A stretch of 64,000 nucleotides of DNA, taken from Roseibium algicola (lineage in GTDB: Bacteria > Pseudomonadota > Alphaproteobacteria > Rhizobiales > Stappiaceae). Below the pieces are notes generated by a model, which saw only the letters and a program-made list of their open reading frames with translations, made no database searches and had not been told where the DNA came from. The position numbers and the translations under genes were made by a program. This document shows positions 44,201 through 55,076 of the stretch, piece after piece. The stretch covers positions 124,001 to 188,000 of the forward strand of contig NZ_CP019631.1 of NCBI RefSeq assembly GCF_001999245.1. The letters are read 5' to 3'. Numbering within the stretch: position 1 is the first letter of the stretch; each line of letters starts with the position of its first letter.

Positions 44201-45138
44201 ACGGAAAGTACCGCATTCTGCTTCCGGTCCTGTCCCTGACTGTGCTGCTGGCGGCCGTCTTTTACCTTCAACCCCGGGCAATGAGCTACTTCGGCCTGAA
44301 CCTGCTCTTCAATCTCGCGGTGCCGATCGCATTGGCAACCATCGCGCAGATGATGATCATCATGGTCAACGACATCGACCTGTCGGTCGGGACGTTCGTC
44401 AGCTTCGTCGCCTGTGTTACGGCAACCTTCCTAAACGATGCGCCGCTTGTCGGTGCGGCTATCCTGCTGGCATCGATCCTCGCGTATGCGGCCATCGGCG
44501 CGCTCATTCACATTCGCCAGCTTCCGGCGATTGTGGTCACGCTCGGCATGTCATTCGTCTGGGGAGGCCTGGCGGTTCTGCTGCTGCCATCGCCGGGTGG
44601 TGCGGCGCCGACATGGATCCGGACGGTGATGACCGTCAAGCCTCCGCTGGTGCCGATGGCGGTGGTGGCCTGCATCCTCATCGCCGGTCTGACGCACCTT
44701 TTGATCATGCGGTCTTCGACAGGCACGCTGTTGCGCGCAGTCGGCGGCAACGCCCAGGCGGTCGCCCGCTCCGGCTGGTCGGTCACGCAACTGAAGGCGG
44801 GCGCCTATGCGCTTGCCGGCTTCTTCGGTGTCCTGGCCGGTATCTGCCTCGTCGGACTGACAACGTCGGCCGATGCCAATATCGCGCTGCGCTACACGTT
44901 GCTCTCCATCGCCGGAGTGATCCTGGGGGGAGGAGAGTTCACCGGTGGCCGGGTCTCGCCTGTCGGTGCGGTTCTCGGTGCGTTGACACTCGCGCTCGCC
45001 GGAAGCTTCCTCTCGTTCATGCGCCTGTCGCCGGACTGGCAGATCGGCGCCCAGGGCGCGATCCTCATCCTTGTGCTTGCGGTGCGGCTGATCTTTTCGC
45101 GCCGCAGCCGGAAATGGAAGGGAGCCGAAAATGGATAA
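44197..45138 (+). CDS. CUT2 ABC transporter permease (RbsC type)
   Basis: The 313-residue inner-membrane protein has about 8-10 helices and the family motifs NDIDLSVGTFVSFVA and GGGEFTGGRVSPVGAVLGAL. Residues GNAQAVARSGWSV form the cytoplasmic coupling segment (usually GN-AAR-GI). The start overlaps the ATPase stop (ATGA). The operon has two different permeases, implying a heterodimeric channel. Confidence 0.92.
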   Translation: MNGKYRILLPVLSLTVLLAAVFYLQPRAMSYFGLNLLFNLAVPIALATIAQMMIIMVNDIDLSVGTFVSFVACVTATFLNDAPLVGAAILLASILAYAAIGALIHIRQLPAIVVTLGMSFVWGGLAVLLLPSPGGAAPTWIRTVMTVKPPLVPMAVVACILIAGLTHLLIMRSSTGTLLRAVGGNAQAVARSGWSVTQLKAGAYALAGFFGVLAGICLVGLTTSADANIALRYTLLSIAGVILGGGEFTGGRVSPVGAVLGALTLALAGSFLSFMRLSPDWQIGAQGAILILVLAVRLIFSRRSRKWKGAENG

Positions 45139-46093
45139 CTCCCGTCTTTCGACAGTTCTCGCCATCCCCAGAAGACCCTGGTTCTGGGCATTCGCGGCCA
45201 GTGCCCTTGCCTATTTCGCAACCCTTTCGCTGACGGAAGGACGCGGTGGAGGGGAGCTTCTTTCCGCAGCGCTGACCTTTGCCTCCTTCTCGGCCATTGT
45301 CGGGCTGGGTCAGATGTTCGTCATTACGCTAGGGCCGGGCAATGTCGATCTGTCGATCCCTGCGACCATGACGCTGGCTGGCACGCTGTCGCTCAAGTTC
45401 ATGGATGGCGCGGCAAATCTCATCTTGCCGGGGCTCGCCGTTGCCTTTGCCGTCGGTATCGGCGCGGGCACATTCAATTACCTGCTGATCCGGCTTTTGC
45501 GGATCCCGCCAATCATTGCGACCCTTTCAGCGTCTTTCCTTTATCAGTCGCTGGCGATCTGGTGGAACCGCGGCCTCAGGATCAAGCCGCCCGAGGCGCT
45601 CGCGGATTTTTCGACCGGTGCCATCGCAGGCCTGCCGAACCTGACGATCATCGGCGTGCTGATTGCGCTGTTGAGCTGGGTGGTTCTGGAACACTCGATC
45701 TTCGGACGCTGGGTGTCCGCCTTCGGGCAGAACACGCGCGCGGCCCGACTAAGCGGGATCCCGGTGGAGACGGTCCGCGCGGTCACCTATATCGCGTCCG
45801 CCGTCCTGGCCGCGTTCACCGGATACCTTCTGGCGAGCTTTTCAGGAGGTGCCGCGCTGAACATGGGCACGGAATATCTCCTGATTTCCATCGCCGTCGT
45901 TGTGATCGGAGGCTGCTCGATCGCAGGCGGCAATTCGAATGTTCCGGGCATCTGGGGTGGGGCGCTGCTGATGTTCCTGGTCGTCTCGATGTTGAATTCC
46001 TACGGCTTCGGCGCAGGCGTGCGCCTGATCATGACCGGCGCCATCATCATTGGCATCGTCGCTGCCGCATCCGGAAAGGGCAGACCCACATGA
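45131..46093 (+). CDS. CUT2 ABC transporter permease, second subunit
   Basis: The 320-residue membrane protein is homologous to the preceding permease. It has PGNVDLSIPATMTLAGTL in the early conserved loop and FGQNTRAARLSGIPVETVRAVTYI as coupling segment, with IGGCSIAGGNSNVPG late. It overlaps the first permease gene by eight bases and the lactonase gene by four. Two RbsC-like subunits per transporter are less common than one and suggest a dedicated heterodimer. Confidence 0.9.
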   Translation: MDNSRLSTVLAIPRRPWFWAFAASALAYFATLSLTEGRGGGELLSAALTFASFSAIVGLGQMFVITLGPGNVDLSIPATMTLAGTLSLKFMDGAANLILPGLAVAFAVGIGAGTFNYLLIRLLRIPPIIATLSASFLYQSLAIWWNRGLRIKPPEALADFSTGAIAGLPNLTIIGVLIALLSWVVLEHSIFGRWVSAFGQNTRAARLSGIPVETVRAVTYIASAVLAAFTGYLLASFSGGAALNMGTEYLLISIAVVVIGGCSIAGGNSNVPGIWGGALLMFLVVSMLNSYGFGAGVRLIMTGAIIIGIVAAASGKGRPT

Positions 46094-47001
46094 ACAGTTT
46101 CTCTTCTCCCTATCAGATCGACGATCCCCGGTTCAGGAACCTGATCCAGAAGAATGCAAGGTTGCGCCAACTTGCGACCGGCTTTGAATGGACAGAAGGG
46201 CCCGTCTGGTTTGCCGATCACCAGCACCTGTTTTTTTCCGATATTCCCGCAAACCGGATGATGCGGCTGACACTCGATGGCCAGGTCAGCACCTACCGCC
46301 AGCCTTCGGATTATTCCAACGGCAACACCCGGGATCGTCAGGGCAGGCTGGTGTCCTGTCAGCACGGAACCCGTTCCGTTACCCGGACCGAGCTGGACGG
46401 CACCCGCACCGTGATTGCAGACAGCTACCAGGGAAAACGTCTCAATTCACCGAATGACGTGATCGTCCAGTCGACCGGTGCGATCTGGTTCTCCGATCCG
46501 ACCTACGGCATCCTGAGCGATTATGAAGGCTACACGGCAGAGCCGGAGCAGGCGGCCCGCAATGTCTTCCGCGTTGATCCGGCGACTGGGGAGGTCGAGG
46601 CAATGATCACCGACTTCACCCAGCCGAACGGTCTGGCCTTTTCAGCGGACGAGAGCGTTCTCTACGTGGCGGAATCCGGCTCCAGTCATGATGCCGGGGT
46701 TCCCTCCGTCATCCGCTCCTTCAAACTGGACGACACCGGCAGGATCCTGTCGGACGATGTTTTTGCCACGGTTGACCGGGGCCTTCCCGATGGAATGCGG
46801 GTTGATATCGCCGGCAATCTTTGGAGTTCGGCGTCCGACGGCATCCACTGTTTCCACCCCGACGGGACCCGGCTCGGGAAGATCCTGGTGCCGGAAGTGG
46901 TCTCTAACCTGTGTTTCGGTGGCGTGCGCGGCAACCGGTTGCTGATCACCGCAACCACGTCGGTTTATGAGATTGCGGTCAACGCAAGATCGGCGATCTG
47001 A
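46090..47001 (+). CDS. SMP-30/gluconolactonase-family lactonase
   Basis: The 303-residue six-bladed beta-propeller has EGPVWFADHQHLFFSDI at the start, with the metal-binding Glu in WTEGPVW, then NSPNDVIVQSTGAIWFSDPTYG and the QPNGLAFS segment, all typical of SMP-30/gluconolactonases. It has no signal peptide, so it acts in the cytoplasm on a sugar lactone. Overlap with the permease gene implies the imported sugar is first oxidised to a lactone by a dehydrogenase encoded elsewhere, possibly the SDR or aldo/keto reductase of this island. Confidence 0.9.
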   Translation: MNSFSSPYQIDDPRFRNLIQKNARLRQLATGFEWTEGPVWFADHQHLFFSDIPANRMMRLTLDGQVSTYRQPSDYSNGNTRDRQGRLVSCQHGTRSVTRTELDGTRTVIADSYQGKRLNSPNDVIVQSTGAIWFSDPTYGILSDYEGYTAEPEQAARNVFRVDPATGEVEAMITDFTQPNGLAFSADESVLYVAESGSSHDAGVPSVIRSFKLDDTGRILSDDVFATVDRGLPDGMRVDIAGNLWSSASDGIHCFHPDGTRLGKILVPEVVSNLCFGGVRGNRLLITATTSVYEIAVNARSAI

Positions 47002-47102
47002 CAAATCTGGCTTGTGAGGAAGCATTCTCGGCGATGAGAAAGTCCTTTAAAGGCCCCTGAGGGACGGGTCGTTGGTTAATCCTGGAGCGCTGTCTGTGCC
47101 CT

Positions 47103-48173
47103 CTACAGCATTTCGGCTTCCTGTCCGAGAACCGGTTTTGCAGCCCTTACGGACGCCCGCTCGATGAGCGGGCATTCGACCTTGATCTGGGCCGGTCCGG
47201 ACTGGCGGCCATTCGCATTGTCGAGCAGCAGTTCGAAGGCGATTTCTCCCATCTCGTATTGTGGCAATACGAGTGTTGAAAGCGGTGGATGCGTGCTTTC
47301 GGAAATTTCCCGATTGTCAAATCCGATCACCGCAATGTCTTCCGGTATCCGCAGGCCGCGTTCCTTCAGGGCGTCGAAACACCCAAGGGCCATGAGATCG
47401 TTCGCGCAGAAAATTGCATCCGGTGGCATGTCGAGATTCATGAGCGCATGGGTGTGCTCGTAACCGGACAGCGGCTCCCAGTTGCCCGGTTTGACGAGGT
47501 CGCCGTCGAAAGGAATGTCGTGGCTCGAGAGGGCTTGCCGGTAGCCTTTGAGCCTGTCCCGCGTCGCTTCCACGCCCGACTGGCCGTTGATCAGGGCAAT
47601 GCGTTTGTAGCCGGCCTTGATCAGATGATCGGTTGCCGTCCGCCCTCCCAGAACGTCGCCAGGTACGACTGAGGGAAGGGAGCGATCGGCGTTGTAACAG
47701 TTCAGGAGCACGGTGTGCTGGCCGTCAAAGGCAGAAGACAGTTCGACGCGCCGGGTCAGGATCGTGCCGTAGATCATGCCCAGAAGAGGCAGGCGGCTCA
47801 TCTGGTTGACGATCATCTGCTCGGTTTCTTCGTCTCCGTGGCTGACTGCCAGACTGACGTTGATGCCGTATTCGTACGCCTTGTCCCGAACACCTTCGAA
47901 AGCCAGAGCCATCCACGGATCGGTTGTGATTTCGTCCGCAATGAAAACAATGTTCGACCGGTCATCGGGCACCGTCCGCGCCCCCCGGCGTATCAGATTG
48001 TACCCCAGTTCTCTGGCGGCTTCGTGCACGCGCTTGCGCGTCGCGTCGCTCAACTTCGCGCCGCGGCTTCCGTTCAGGACGAGCGATACCGTTGCCTGCG
48101 AAACTCCGGCCATTGCCGCAACATCCATCATTGTAGGACGTCTATCTTTGCCAAGCCGGGCTTTTTTCGCCAT
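47103..48173 (-). CDS. LacI-family transcriptional repressor
   Basis: The 356-residue regulator has a basic N-terminal tail, then the HTH MMDVAAMAGVSQATVSLVLNGSRGAKLSDATRKRV, a hinge, and the sugar-sensing domain (VIGFDNREISESTHPPLST is the conserved late segment). It is downstream of, and on the same strand as, the permease/ATPase pair, from which 129 bases separate it. It may regulate that CUT2 system or the upstream operon. No clear LacI palindrome was found beside it. Confidence 0.9.
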   Translation of the reverse strand: MAKKARLGKDRRPTMMDVAAMAGVSQATVSLVLNGSRGAKLSDATRKRVHEAARELGYNLIRRGARTVPDDRSNIVFIADEITTDPWMALAFEGVRDKAYEYGINVSLAVSHGDEETEQMIVNQMSRLPLLGMIYGTILTRRVELSSAFDGQHTVLLNCYNADRSLPSVVPGDVLGGRTATDHLIKAGYKRIALINGQSGVEATRDRLKGYRQALSSHDIPFDGDLVKPGNWEPLSGYEHTHALMNLDMPPDAIFCANDLMALGCFDALKERGLRIPEDIAVIGFDNREISESTHPPLSTLVLPQYEMGEIAFELLLDNANGRQSGPAQIKVECPLIERASVRAAKPVLGQEAEML

Positions 48174-48302
48174 CTTCGTTCCGGTCTCCTCGCAATGGAC
48201 GGATTAGGTGTCTGAACCGGCGAATGACTATCGGGAAAGACGGTCAAACGCAACGTTTCTGCACCGTCGATATCTGCACAGGTGTCTGTTTCTCCTCACG
48301 CT

Positions 48303-49298
48303 TTAGTCGAGTGAACGCAAATTGCGGACGCGGTCGAATGCAACTGCAATGACAATGAAGCAGCCGATGAACATGCCTTGCCAGAACGTCGAGATGCCAA
48401 GAAGTATCAGAGAGTTCCTGATCACTTCGATCAAGAGAGCCCCGATGACCGCTCCAAGGGCCGTTCCCTGGCCTCCGGCAAGATTGGCACCTCCAATCAC
48501 CGCCGCGGCAATCACCGTCAGTTCCATCGCCTGTCCCAGATTTGTCGTCACGCTGCCGAGCCAGCCGGCCATGAGGATGCCGGCGACCCCCGCGGTCATG
48601 GCCGAAAACACATAGATCGAGACCTTGATTCGCTTCACCGGAATGCCTGTCAGGGTCGCTGCCTGCTCGTTTCCGCCGATGGCAAACACATATTGGCCCC
48701 ATCTCGTCCACCGAAACACCACGCTCATCACGATGGTCAGAAGACCGAGTACGTAGATCGGATGCGGCAAACCCAGTGTCGAGCCGCCGCCGACCCATAA
48801 CAAAAGGTCGTGATCGGGGCCGAATTCCCAGATCATCTTGTTGTTGGACAGGACCATTGCCAGAGATCTGGCGGCCGACAGCATCCCGAGCGTCACCACA
48901 AACGCCGGCATGCCCACGTAAGCAATCAATGTACCGTTGATCGCTCCGACAATACCCGCTGCGACAAGTGCCGCGATCGCTGATATCCAGAACGGGTTTC
49001 CCGATGACATCAGGACACTGATGACCATCGCGGACAGGACGACTGTCGATCCGACGGACAGATCAATCCCTCCCGACGCAATTACGGTCGTCATGCCGAT
49101 CGCGATCAGGCCGACAAATGCAAAGTTGCGTGTCACATTGAACAGATTGCGCTGGGTTGCGAAGGAATCCGTCAGCAAAGACAAGGCGACACAGGCAAGA
49201 AGGGCTGCCAGAAAGACCCAGAAAATCTGGGAGTTGAATATCCTGGAGAAGGGCGATCCGTGCTGGCTGTGCCCAATGGCTTGCTCAAGAGTTGTCAT
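48303..49298 (-). CDS. CUT2 ABC transporter permease (RbsC type)
   Basis: The 331-residue permease has ~9 helices and the motifs ASGGIDLSVGSTVVLSAM and GGNEQAATLTGIPVKRIKVSIY, with ANLAGGQGTALGAVIGALL late. The ATG at 49298 leaves a 13-base gap to the ATPase gene upstream; a start at 49325 would overlap it. It works with the single-domain ATPase and probably with the binding protein encoded divergently at 51253. Confidence 0.9.
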   Translation of the reverse strand: MTTLEQAIGHSQHGSPFSRIFNSQIFWVFLAALLACVALSLLTDSFATQRNLFNVTRNFAFVGLIAIGMTTVIASGGIDLSVGSTVVLSAMVISVLMSSGNPFWISAIAALVAAGIVGAINGTLIAYVGMPAFVVTLGMLSAARSLAMVLSNNKMIWEFGPDHDLLLWVGGGSTLGLPHPIYVLGLLTIVMSVVFRWTRWGQYVFAIGGNEQAATLTGIPVKRIKVSIYVFSAMTAGVAGILMAGWLGSVTTNLGQAMELTVIAAAVIGGANLAGGQGTALGAVIGALLIEVIRNSLILLGISTFWQGMFIGCFIVIAVAFDRVRNLRSLD

Positions 49299-49311
49299 GG
49301 TGTGATCCCCC

Positions 49312-50052
49312 TCAAGCCGTTTCAATGGCGCCGGTAATCAAACCGGTCACCTCTTCCGGAGAACTTTCGTTTGCCGGCTTGCAAGCCACGAGTTGTCCTC
49401 TTCGCAGCACGGCGATGCGGCTGCAGACCGCAAACACATCCGGCATTCTGTGGCTGATCAGGACAACGCTGATACCCTGGTCACTCAGCCGATGGATCAG
49501 GTCCAGGACCTCGGCAACCTGGCGTACCGAAATGGCGGCGGTCGGCTCATCCATGAGGACGATTTTGGCGTTGGAAAGAAGCGTTCTTGCAATGGCCACA
49601 GCCTGCCGCTGCCCGCCGGACATACGCCTGACAAGGTCTCGAGGGCGGGTTTCGGATTTGAGGACCGCGAATAGATCCGCTGAGCGCTTGTACATGGTGG
49701 CATAGTCCAGCAGCTTGATCCCGCCGAAGGACCGCCGCGGCTCTCTGCCAAGAAAGACATTGGACGCCGCCGACAGGTTATCGCAAAGCGCCAGGTCCTG
49801 ATAAACGACCTCAATACCTTCTACCTGCGCGTCGAGCGGACGATGAAAATCCATGCTGGTGTCATCAATGGAAATCGAACCGTGGGTGGGCCTGAAGTTG
49901 CCCGCAACGATCTTTACCAGGGTTGATTTACCCGCACCGTTGTCCCCCATCAGTCCCAGCACCTCGCCCGGAGCCACTTCCAGGGATACGTCGTTCAAAG
50001 CCTGAATGGCTCCAAAGCTTTTTGAGATTCCGCTCAGCCTCAGCCTCGACAT
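49312..50052 (-). CDS. Single-domain CUT2-type ABC transporter ATPase
   Basis: The 246-residue ATPase has one nucleotide-binding domain only: Walker A GDNGAGKST, Q-loop VVYQDLALCDNL, signature MSGGQRQAVAIAR, Walker B IVLMDEPTAAIS and SHRMPDVF. This is half the RbsA length and resembles FrcA-like ATPases that function as homodimers with RbsC-type permeases. The ATG at 50052 follows GGAGG by nine bases. It heads the leftward ATPase-permease pair. Confidence 0.92.
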   Translation of the reverse strand: MSRLRLSGISKSFGAIQALNDVSLEVAPGEVLGLMGDNGAGKSTLVKIVAGNFRPTHGSISIDDTSMDFHRPLDAQVEGIEVVYQDLALCDNLSAASNVFLGREPRRSFGGIKLLDYATMYKRSADLFAVLKSETRPRDLVRRMSGGQRQAVAIARTLLSNAKIVLMDEPTAAISVRQVAEVLDLIHRLSDQGISVVLISHRMPDVFAVCSRIAVLRRGQLVACKPANESSPEEVTGLITGAIETA

Positions 50053-50181
50053 TCTGATTTTCCTCCCCAAACACCCGGCCAGATGGACGTCGCCACTTGG
50101 GAAGTCCTCCCGGTTATGTCCCCGTGACAGGCCGGTTTCAGCTTACCGCATGACACACGTTTTGGTGTCGTTTTTCAATTC

Positions 50182-50209
50182 TTGACTAATTAATATTAGT
50201 AAATATTAT
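50182..50209 (+). promoter_or_regulatory. Promoter with AT-rich operator-like 16-mer
   Basis: TTGACT (50182-50187) and TATTAT (50204-50209) are 16 bases apart, 24 bases before the SDR gene. Their spacer holds TAATTAATATTAGTAA (50187-50202), within a near-palindrome ACTAAT-TAAT-ATTAGT. The identical 16-mer recurs at 52451-52466, before the next binding-protein gene. Likely a shared regulator site. Confidence 0.6.
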
Positions 50210-50232
50210 TTAATAAAGGCAAGGGGAGATAA

Positions 50233-51213
50233 ATGAAGCTTCTGCTTACAGGTGCCACGGGCAAGGTCGGGCAAAACTTCCTGCCGCGCTTTCTGTCTGA
50301 GGACATGTTCAGCGGGTGGAGTGTTGTGGCTCTGTGCAACAACCGGACGATCGATCCCGGCGACCGCGTAGAGGTCATCCGCGGCTCAATTGCCGATCCT
50401 GCTTGTGTGTCGAAAGCCATGGCCGGTGTTACGCATGTGCTTCACATGGCAGCCGTCAAGGAATCTCCCGAACTTGCAATCGACGTTTCCGTGAAAGGAA
50501 TGTTTGTCCTGCTCGAAGAGTTCCGGAAACTGGCAAATGCAAGGCAATTCGTTCTGATCAGCGGGGACTGTGCCGTTGGTCATGCCTTCCAGCCATATTC
50601 GGAGCCGGTTACGGAAACTTCGGAACGCAAGGCTTATCCGGGTTGTTATGCCCTGACCAAGGTTCTGGAAGAGGTAATGCTGGAGCAATACCGGCATCAA
50701 TATGGTCTGAACGGCTGCATATTGCGCGCACCCTGGATCATGGAAAAGGACGACTTCAAGTTTGCGCTGAGCTTTGGTCCAGACCAGTTCGGCGGCCCCT
50801 TGTGGTCGGACTTTCTTGCCGCCGATGAAATCCAGCGCCTTGCCGGCGGCCGATTTGCCCCGTTGCTGCTGGACCGGGAAGGCGCGCCGCTCAAGCGCAA
50901 TTTTGTGCACGTGGATGATCTTGTTTCCGCGATCCTTGCGGCATTGGACAGTCCGAAGGCGGCTGGCCAGCTTTTCAATATCTCCATGAACGAACCGGTA
51001 GACTACCGGTGCGTCGCCAGCCATCTCGCGGCCACAAGATCCTACGAAATCGCGGAAATTCCGACCTCTCTCCACAGCAACTGGCTCGACAATTCCAAGG
51101 CGCGCCAGAGGCTGGGCTGGGAACCGTCGGTAGACCTGGAGGCTCTTGTTGAAGGGGCCTGGAACTACAGAAGGGACATCAAAGATCCCCGTAAAATCTG
51201 GTACCCGGGGTAA
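50233..51213 (+). CDS. NAD-dependent epimerase/dehydratase (extended SDR)
   Basis: The 326-residue extended SDR has the N-terminal GATGKVGQNF glycine loop, a Ser in FVLISGDCAVG, and catalytic YALTK. The C-terminal domain (RQRLGWEPSVDLEALVEGAW) matches NAD-dependent epimerases/dehydratases. Some relatives oxidise uronates or aldoses. It is preceded by GGGGAG and leads into a CUT2 binding protein, so it likely acts on the imported sugar. The reaction is not determined. Confidence 0.82.
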   Translation: MKLLLTGATGKVGQNFLPRFLSEDMFSGWSVVALCNNRTIDPGDRVEVIRGSIADPACVSKAMAGVTHVLHMAAVKESPELAIDVSVKGMFVLLEEFRKLANARQFVLISGDCAVGHAFQPYSEPVTETSERKAYPGCYALTKVLEEVMLEQYRHQYGLNGCILRAPWIMEKDDFKFALSFGPDQFGGPLWSDFLAADEIQRLAGGRFAPLLLDREGAPLKRNFVHVDDLVSAILAALDSPKAAGQLFNISMNEPVDYRCVASHLAATRSYEIAEIPTSLHSNWLDNSKARQRLGWEPSVDLEALVEGAWNYRRDIKDPRKIWYPG

Positions 51214-51252
51214 ATCGCTCCGGGACCTGCTGGACAGAAGGGAGTGACACGC

Positions 51253-52245
51253 ATGAGACGGAATTTACTGTTGCTTGGCGCCGCTGCCGTTTTGGCAATT
51301 TCAGTCGGATCGAGCCTTGCACAAGACAAGAAAACCCTCGCAATCGTGGTGAAGGGGCTTGATAACCCTTTCTTCGAACAGATCAATCTGGGTTGCCAGA
51401 AGTGGATGTCCGAAAACGCGGACAGCGAATATGAATGTCTTTATACCGGCCCCGCATCATCCGCCGACGAGGCTGGCGAGGTCCAGATCGTGGATGATCT
51501 GCTTACCCGCGGTGTTGCCGCAATCGCCATTTCGCCGTCCAACGCGCCTGCCATGGCAAACCGCATCCGTCAGATCGCGCCAAGCGTGCCGGTCATGACC
51601 ATTGATGCGGATTTCCTGGCCGACGACCGCGACCTTCGCAAGACCTATCTTGGCACCGACAATTATCTGATGGGCGTCAAGATGGCCGAGGAGGCCGCGA
51701 AGCTCAAGGCGGATGGCGGAACGGTGTGCCTGCAACTTGGAAACGTTGCTGCCGACAATATCAATGCCCGGGCTCAGGGGTTCCGTGATACGGCCGCTGG
51801 AGAAAAAGGTGTCGATCGCCTGACTGGCCAGAACGGCTGGACCGAGATCGATGGATGTCCCGTTTTCACCAATGACCAGGCTGATCTTGCAAACCAGCAG
51901 ATGGCTGACACGTTCATCGCCAATCCCGATCTTGATGCGTTCATCCTGATCGGTGGGTGGGCTCAGTTCGCGCCGCAGGCCTATACGCAGGTGACGGATC
52001 AGGTGATGGACAAGCTGAAGTCCAAGGATCTGATCATCATCGCCGGCGATACCTTGCCGCCTCAGACGAAAGCCTTCCGCGATGGCAGGAGTCATGCTCA
52101 GGTCGGCCAGAGGCCGTTTGAAATGGGCTATCGTGCACCGGACGTGATGATGCAGCTCATCAACGGAGATAGCGTAGACGATCCGCTCTATACGGGGCTG
52201 GATGTCTGTAACCAGGAAGATCCTGGTTTCTGCGCAGACAACTAG
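51253..52245 (+). CDS. CUT2 ABC transporter substrate-binding protein
   Basis: The 330-residue periplasmic sugar-binding protein has a signal peptide ending near SSLAQDKK. The ligand-binding lobe starts with VVKGLDNPFFEQINLGC and later has GVAAIAISPSNAPAM and TIDADFLADDR. A Cys pair near the C-terminus (CNQEDPGFC) may form a disulfide. The ATG at 51253 follows GGGAG. No permease lies on this strand before the terminator, so it probably serves the divergent ATPase-permease genes at 48303-50052. Confidence 0.9.
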   Translation: MRRNLLLLGAAAVLAISVGSSLAQDKKTLAIVVKGLDNPFFEQINLGCQKWMSENADSEYECLYTGPASSADEAGEVQIVDDLLTRGVAAIAISPSNAPAMANRIRQIAPSVPVMTIDADFLADDRDLRKTYLGTDNYLMGVKMAEEAAKLKADGGTVCLQLGNVAADNINARAQGFRDTAAGEKGVDRLTGQNGWTEIDGCPVFTNDQADLANQQMADTFIANPDLDAFILIGGWAQFAPQAYTQVTDQVMDKLKSKDLIIIAGDTLPPQTKAFRDGRSHAQVGQRPFEMGYRAPDVMMQLINGDSVDDPLYTGLDVCNQEDPGFCADN

Positions 52246-52260
52246 ACAACTTCTCCACTG

Positions 52261-52297
52261 GCCGCCGAACTGGCGCATTGGTTCGGCGGCGCTTTTT
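52261..52297 (+). terminator. Rho-independent terminator after the SDR/binding-protein genes
   Basis: GCCGCCGAAC and GTTCGGCGGC are perfect complements around a 10-base loop, followed by GCTTTTT. It lies 15 bases after the binding-protein stop and closes the two-gene transcript. Confidence 0.9.
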
Positions 52298-52450
52298 CCT
52301 GGCGGGGCCATGGCTTTCACATGGCGCTTTCCCGCCGGCGCGCGTGCGTGCGCCCATCAGATCTTTTTCGTGAAGGGTGCCAAGGTTCGAAATATTACCC
52401 TCGATTAGCTGCAAAGGATGGCTTGTTAATTAATGCTTGAAAACTTCAAT

Positions 52451-52466
52451 TAATTAATATTAGTAA
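52451..52466. promoter_or_regulatory. Second copy of the AT-rich 16-mer
   Basis: TAATTAATATTAGTAA is identical to 50187-50202 and lies 49 bases before the next binding-protein start. TTGAA-AAC-TTCAA sits just upstream. The surrounding DNA is much more AT-rich than the genes, as in regulated promoters of this island. Confidence 0.55.
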
Positions 52467-52514
52467 TAATTTGTTGCGGGCGATGTATCGTTGCCCAGAG
52501 ACAGGGAGGAAAAA

Positions 52515-53462
52515 TTGAAACTTCGTAAAACCCTTTGCGTGGCAGCCATTGCCACACTCGCCGCCACGGCGGCGCATTCGCAGGAAAAGCCGCAATTGGC
52601 ATTCGTTGTGAACGCGGCCTCCGACTTCTGGAAACTGGCTGAAGCCGGCGTGAACGCCGCGCAGGCGGAGCTGCCCGGCTATGAGCTTCAGTTCCGGTAT
52701 CCCGCCCAGGGAACGGCAGCGCTTCAGAATGCCCTCATGGACGACTTGGTGGCTGCCGGGACTGACGCCATCATGATTTCGTCTGTGGATCCCAAGACAT
52801 CGACCGACGCCTTCAATCGTGTTGCCGCACAGGTGCCGCTGTTCACGACGGACAGCGATGCACCGGAAAGCGACCGGATTGCCTATCTGGGGTCTTCGAA
52901 CACGCTTGCTGGAAATCAGGCTGGCGAAATTGCAATCAAGGCCTTGCCGGACGGGGGAACCTGCATGGGTTTTGTCGGCTTTCTCGGTGCCGATAACGCC
53001 AAGGAACGCATCGCCGGTTTCCGCGAAACCGTGAAAGACAAGGGCATCGAGCTGGTCGACGTCCGAGGTGACGACGTCGACTTCGCCAAGGCCCGGTCGA
53101 ACGTCGATGACGTTCTCGCTGCCAATCCGGAAATCGACTGCATGGTCGGCTTCTACTCATACAATCCCCCGAAGATCTACGAAGCGCTTCAGGCGGCTGG
53201 CAAACTGCGTGAAATCACCGTCATTGCCTTCGACGAGGACCCGATCACTCTCGGTGCTATCCGTGAAGGCAGCTTCGCCGGAACGGTGGTGCAGGATCCT
53301 TATCAGTGGGGCTATCAGGGCATGCACCTGATGGCCGACTTTCTGGAAGGCGACAAATCCGGAATTCCGGCTGATGGTCTGATCATCGTACCGACGAAGA
53401 TCATCGATGCGGAAAATGTCGATCCGTTCGAACAGCAGCTGAAAGAGCGCATCAAAGGCTAG
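52515..53462 (+). CDS. CUT2 ABC transporter substrate-binding protein
   Basis: The 315-residue binding protein has a signal peptide cut near AAHSQEKP, then FVVNAASDFWKLAEAGVNAA and VQDPYQWGYQGMHLMADFLEG, the usual lobe motifs of ribose/xylose-type proteins. The likely start is TTG 52515 after AGGGAGG with five-base spacing. It begins a complete operon with an RbsA-type ATPase and a permease. Confidence 0.9.
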   Translation: MKLRKTLCVAAIATLAATAAHSQEKPQLAFVVNAASDFWKLAEAGVNAAQAELPGYELQFRYPAQGTAALQNALMDDLVAAGTDAIMISSVDPKTSTDAFNRVAAQVPLFTTDSDAPESDRIAYLGSSNTLAGNQAGEIAIKALPDGGTCMGFVGFLGADNAKERIAGFRETVKDKGIELVDVRGDDVDFAKARSNVDDVLAANPEIDCMVGFYSYNPPKIYEALQAAGKLREITVIAFDEDPITLGAIREGSFAGTVVQDPYQWGYQGMHLMADFLEGDKSGIPADGLIIVPTKIIDAENVDPFEQQLKERIKG

Positions 53463-53555
53463 GTCGGGCCCTCCCAGGCGGACCCTGAGGCTGCGCGGAC
53501 CGGATTATTGCCGGCCCGTGCAGCCGAAGCTGATCATTATGGCGGAGCCAAAACC

Positions 53556-55058
<1,503 letters not shown>

Positions 55059-55076
55059 GGGAGTTGGGGAGACAGA

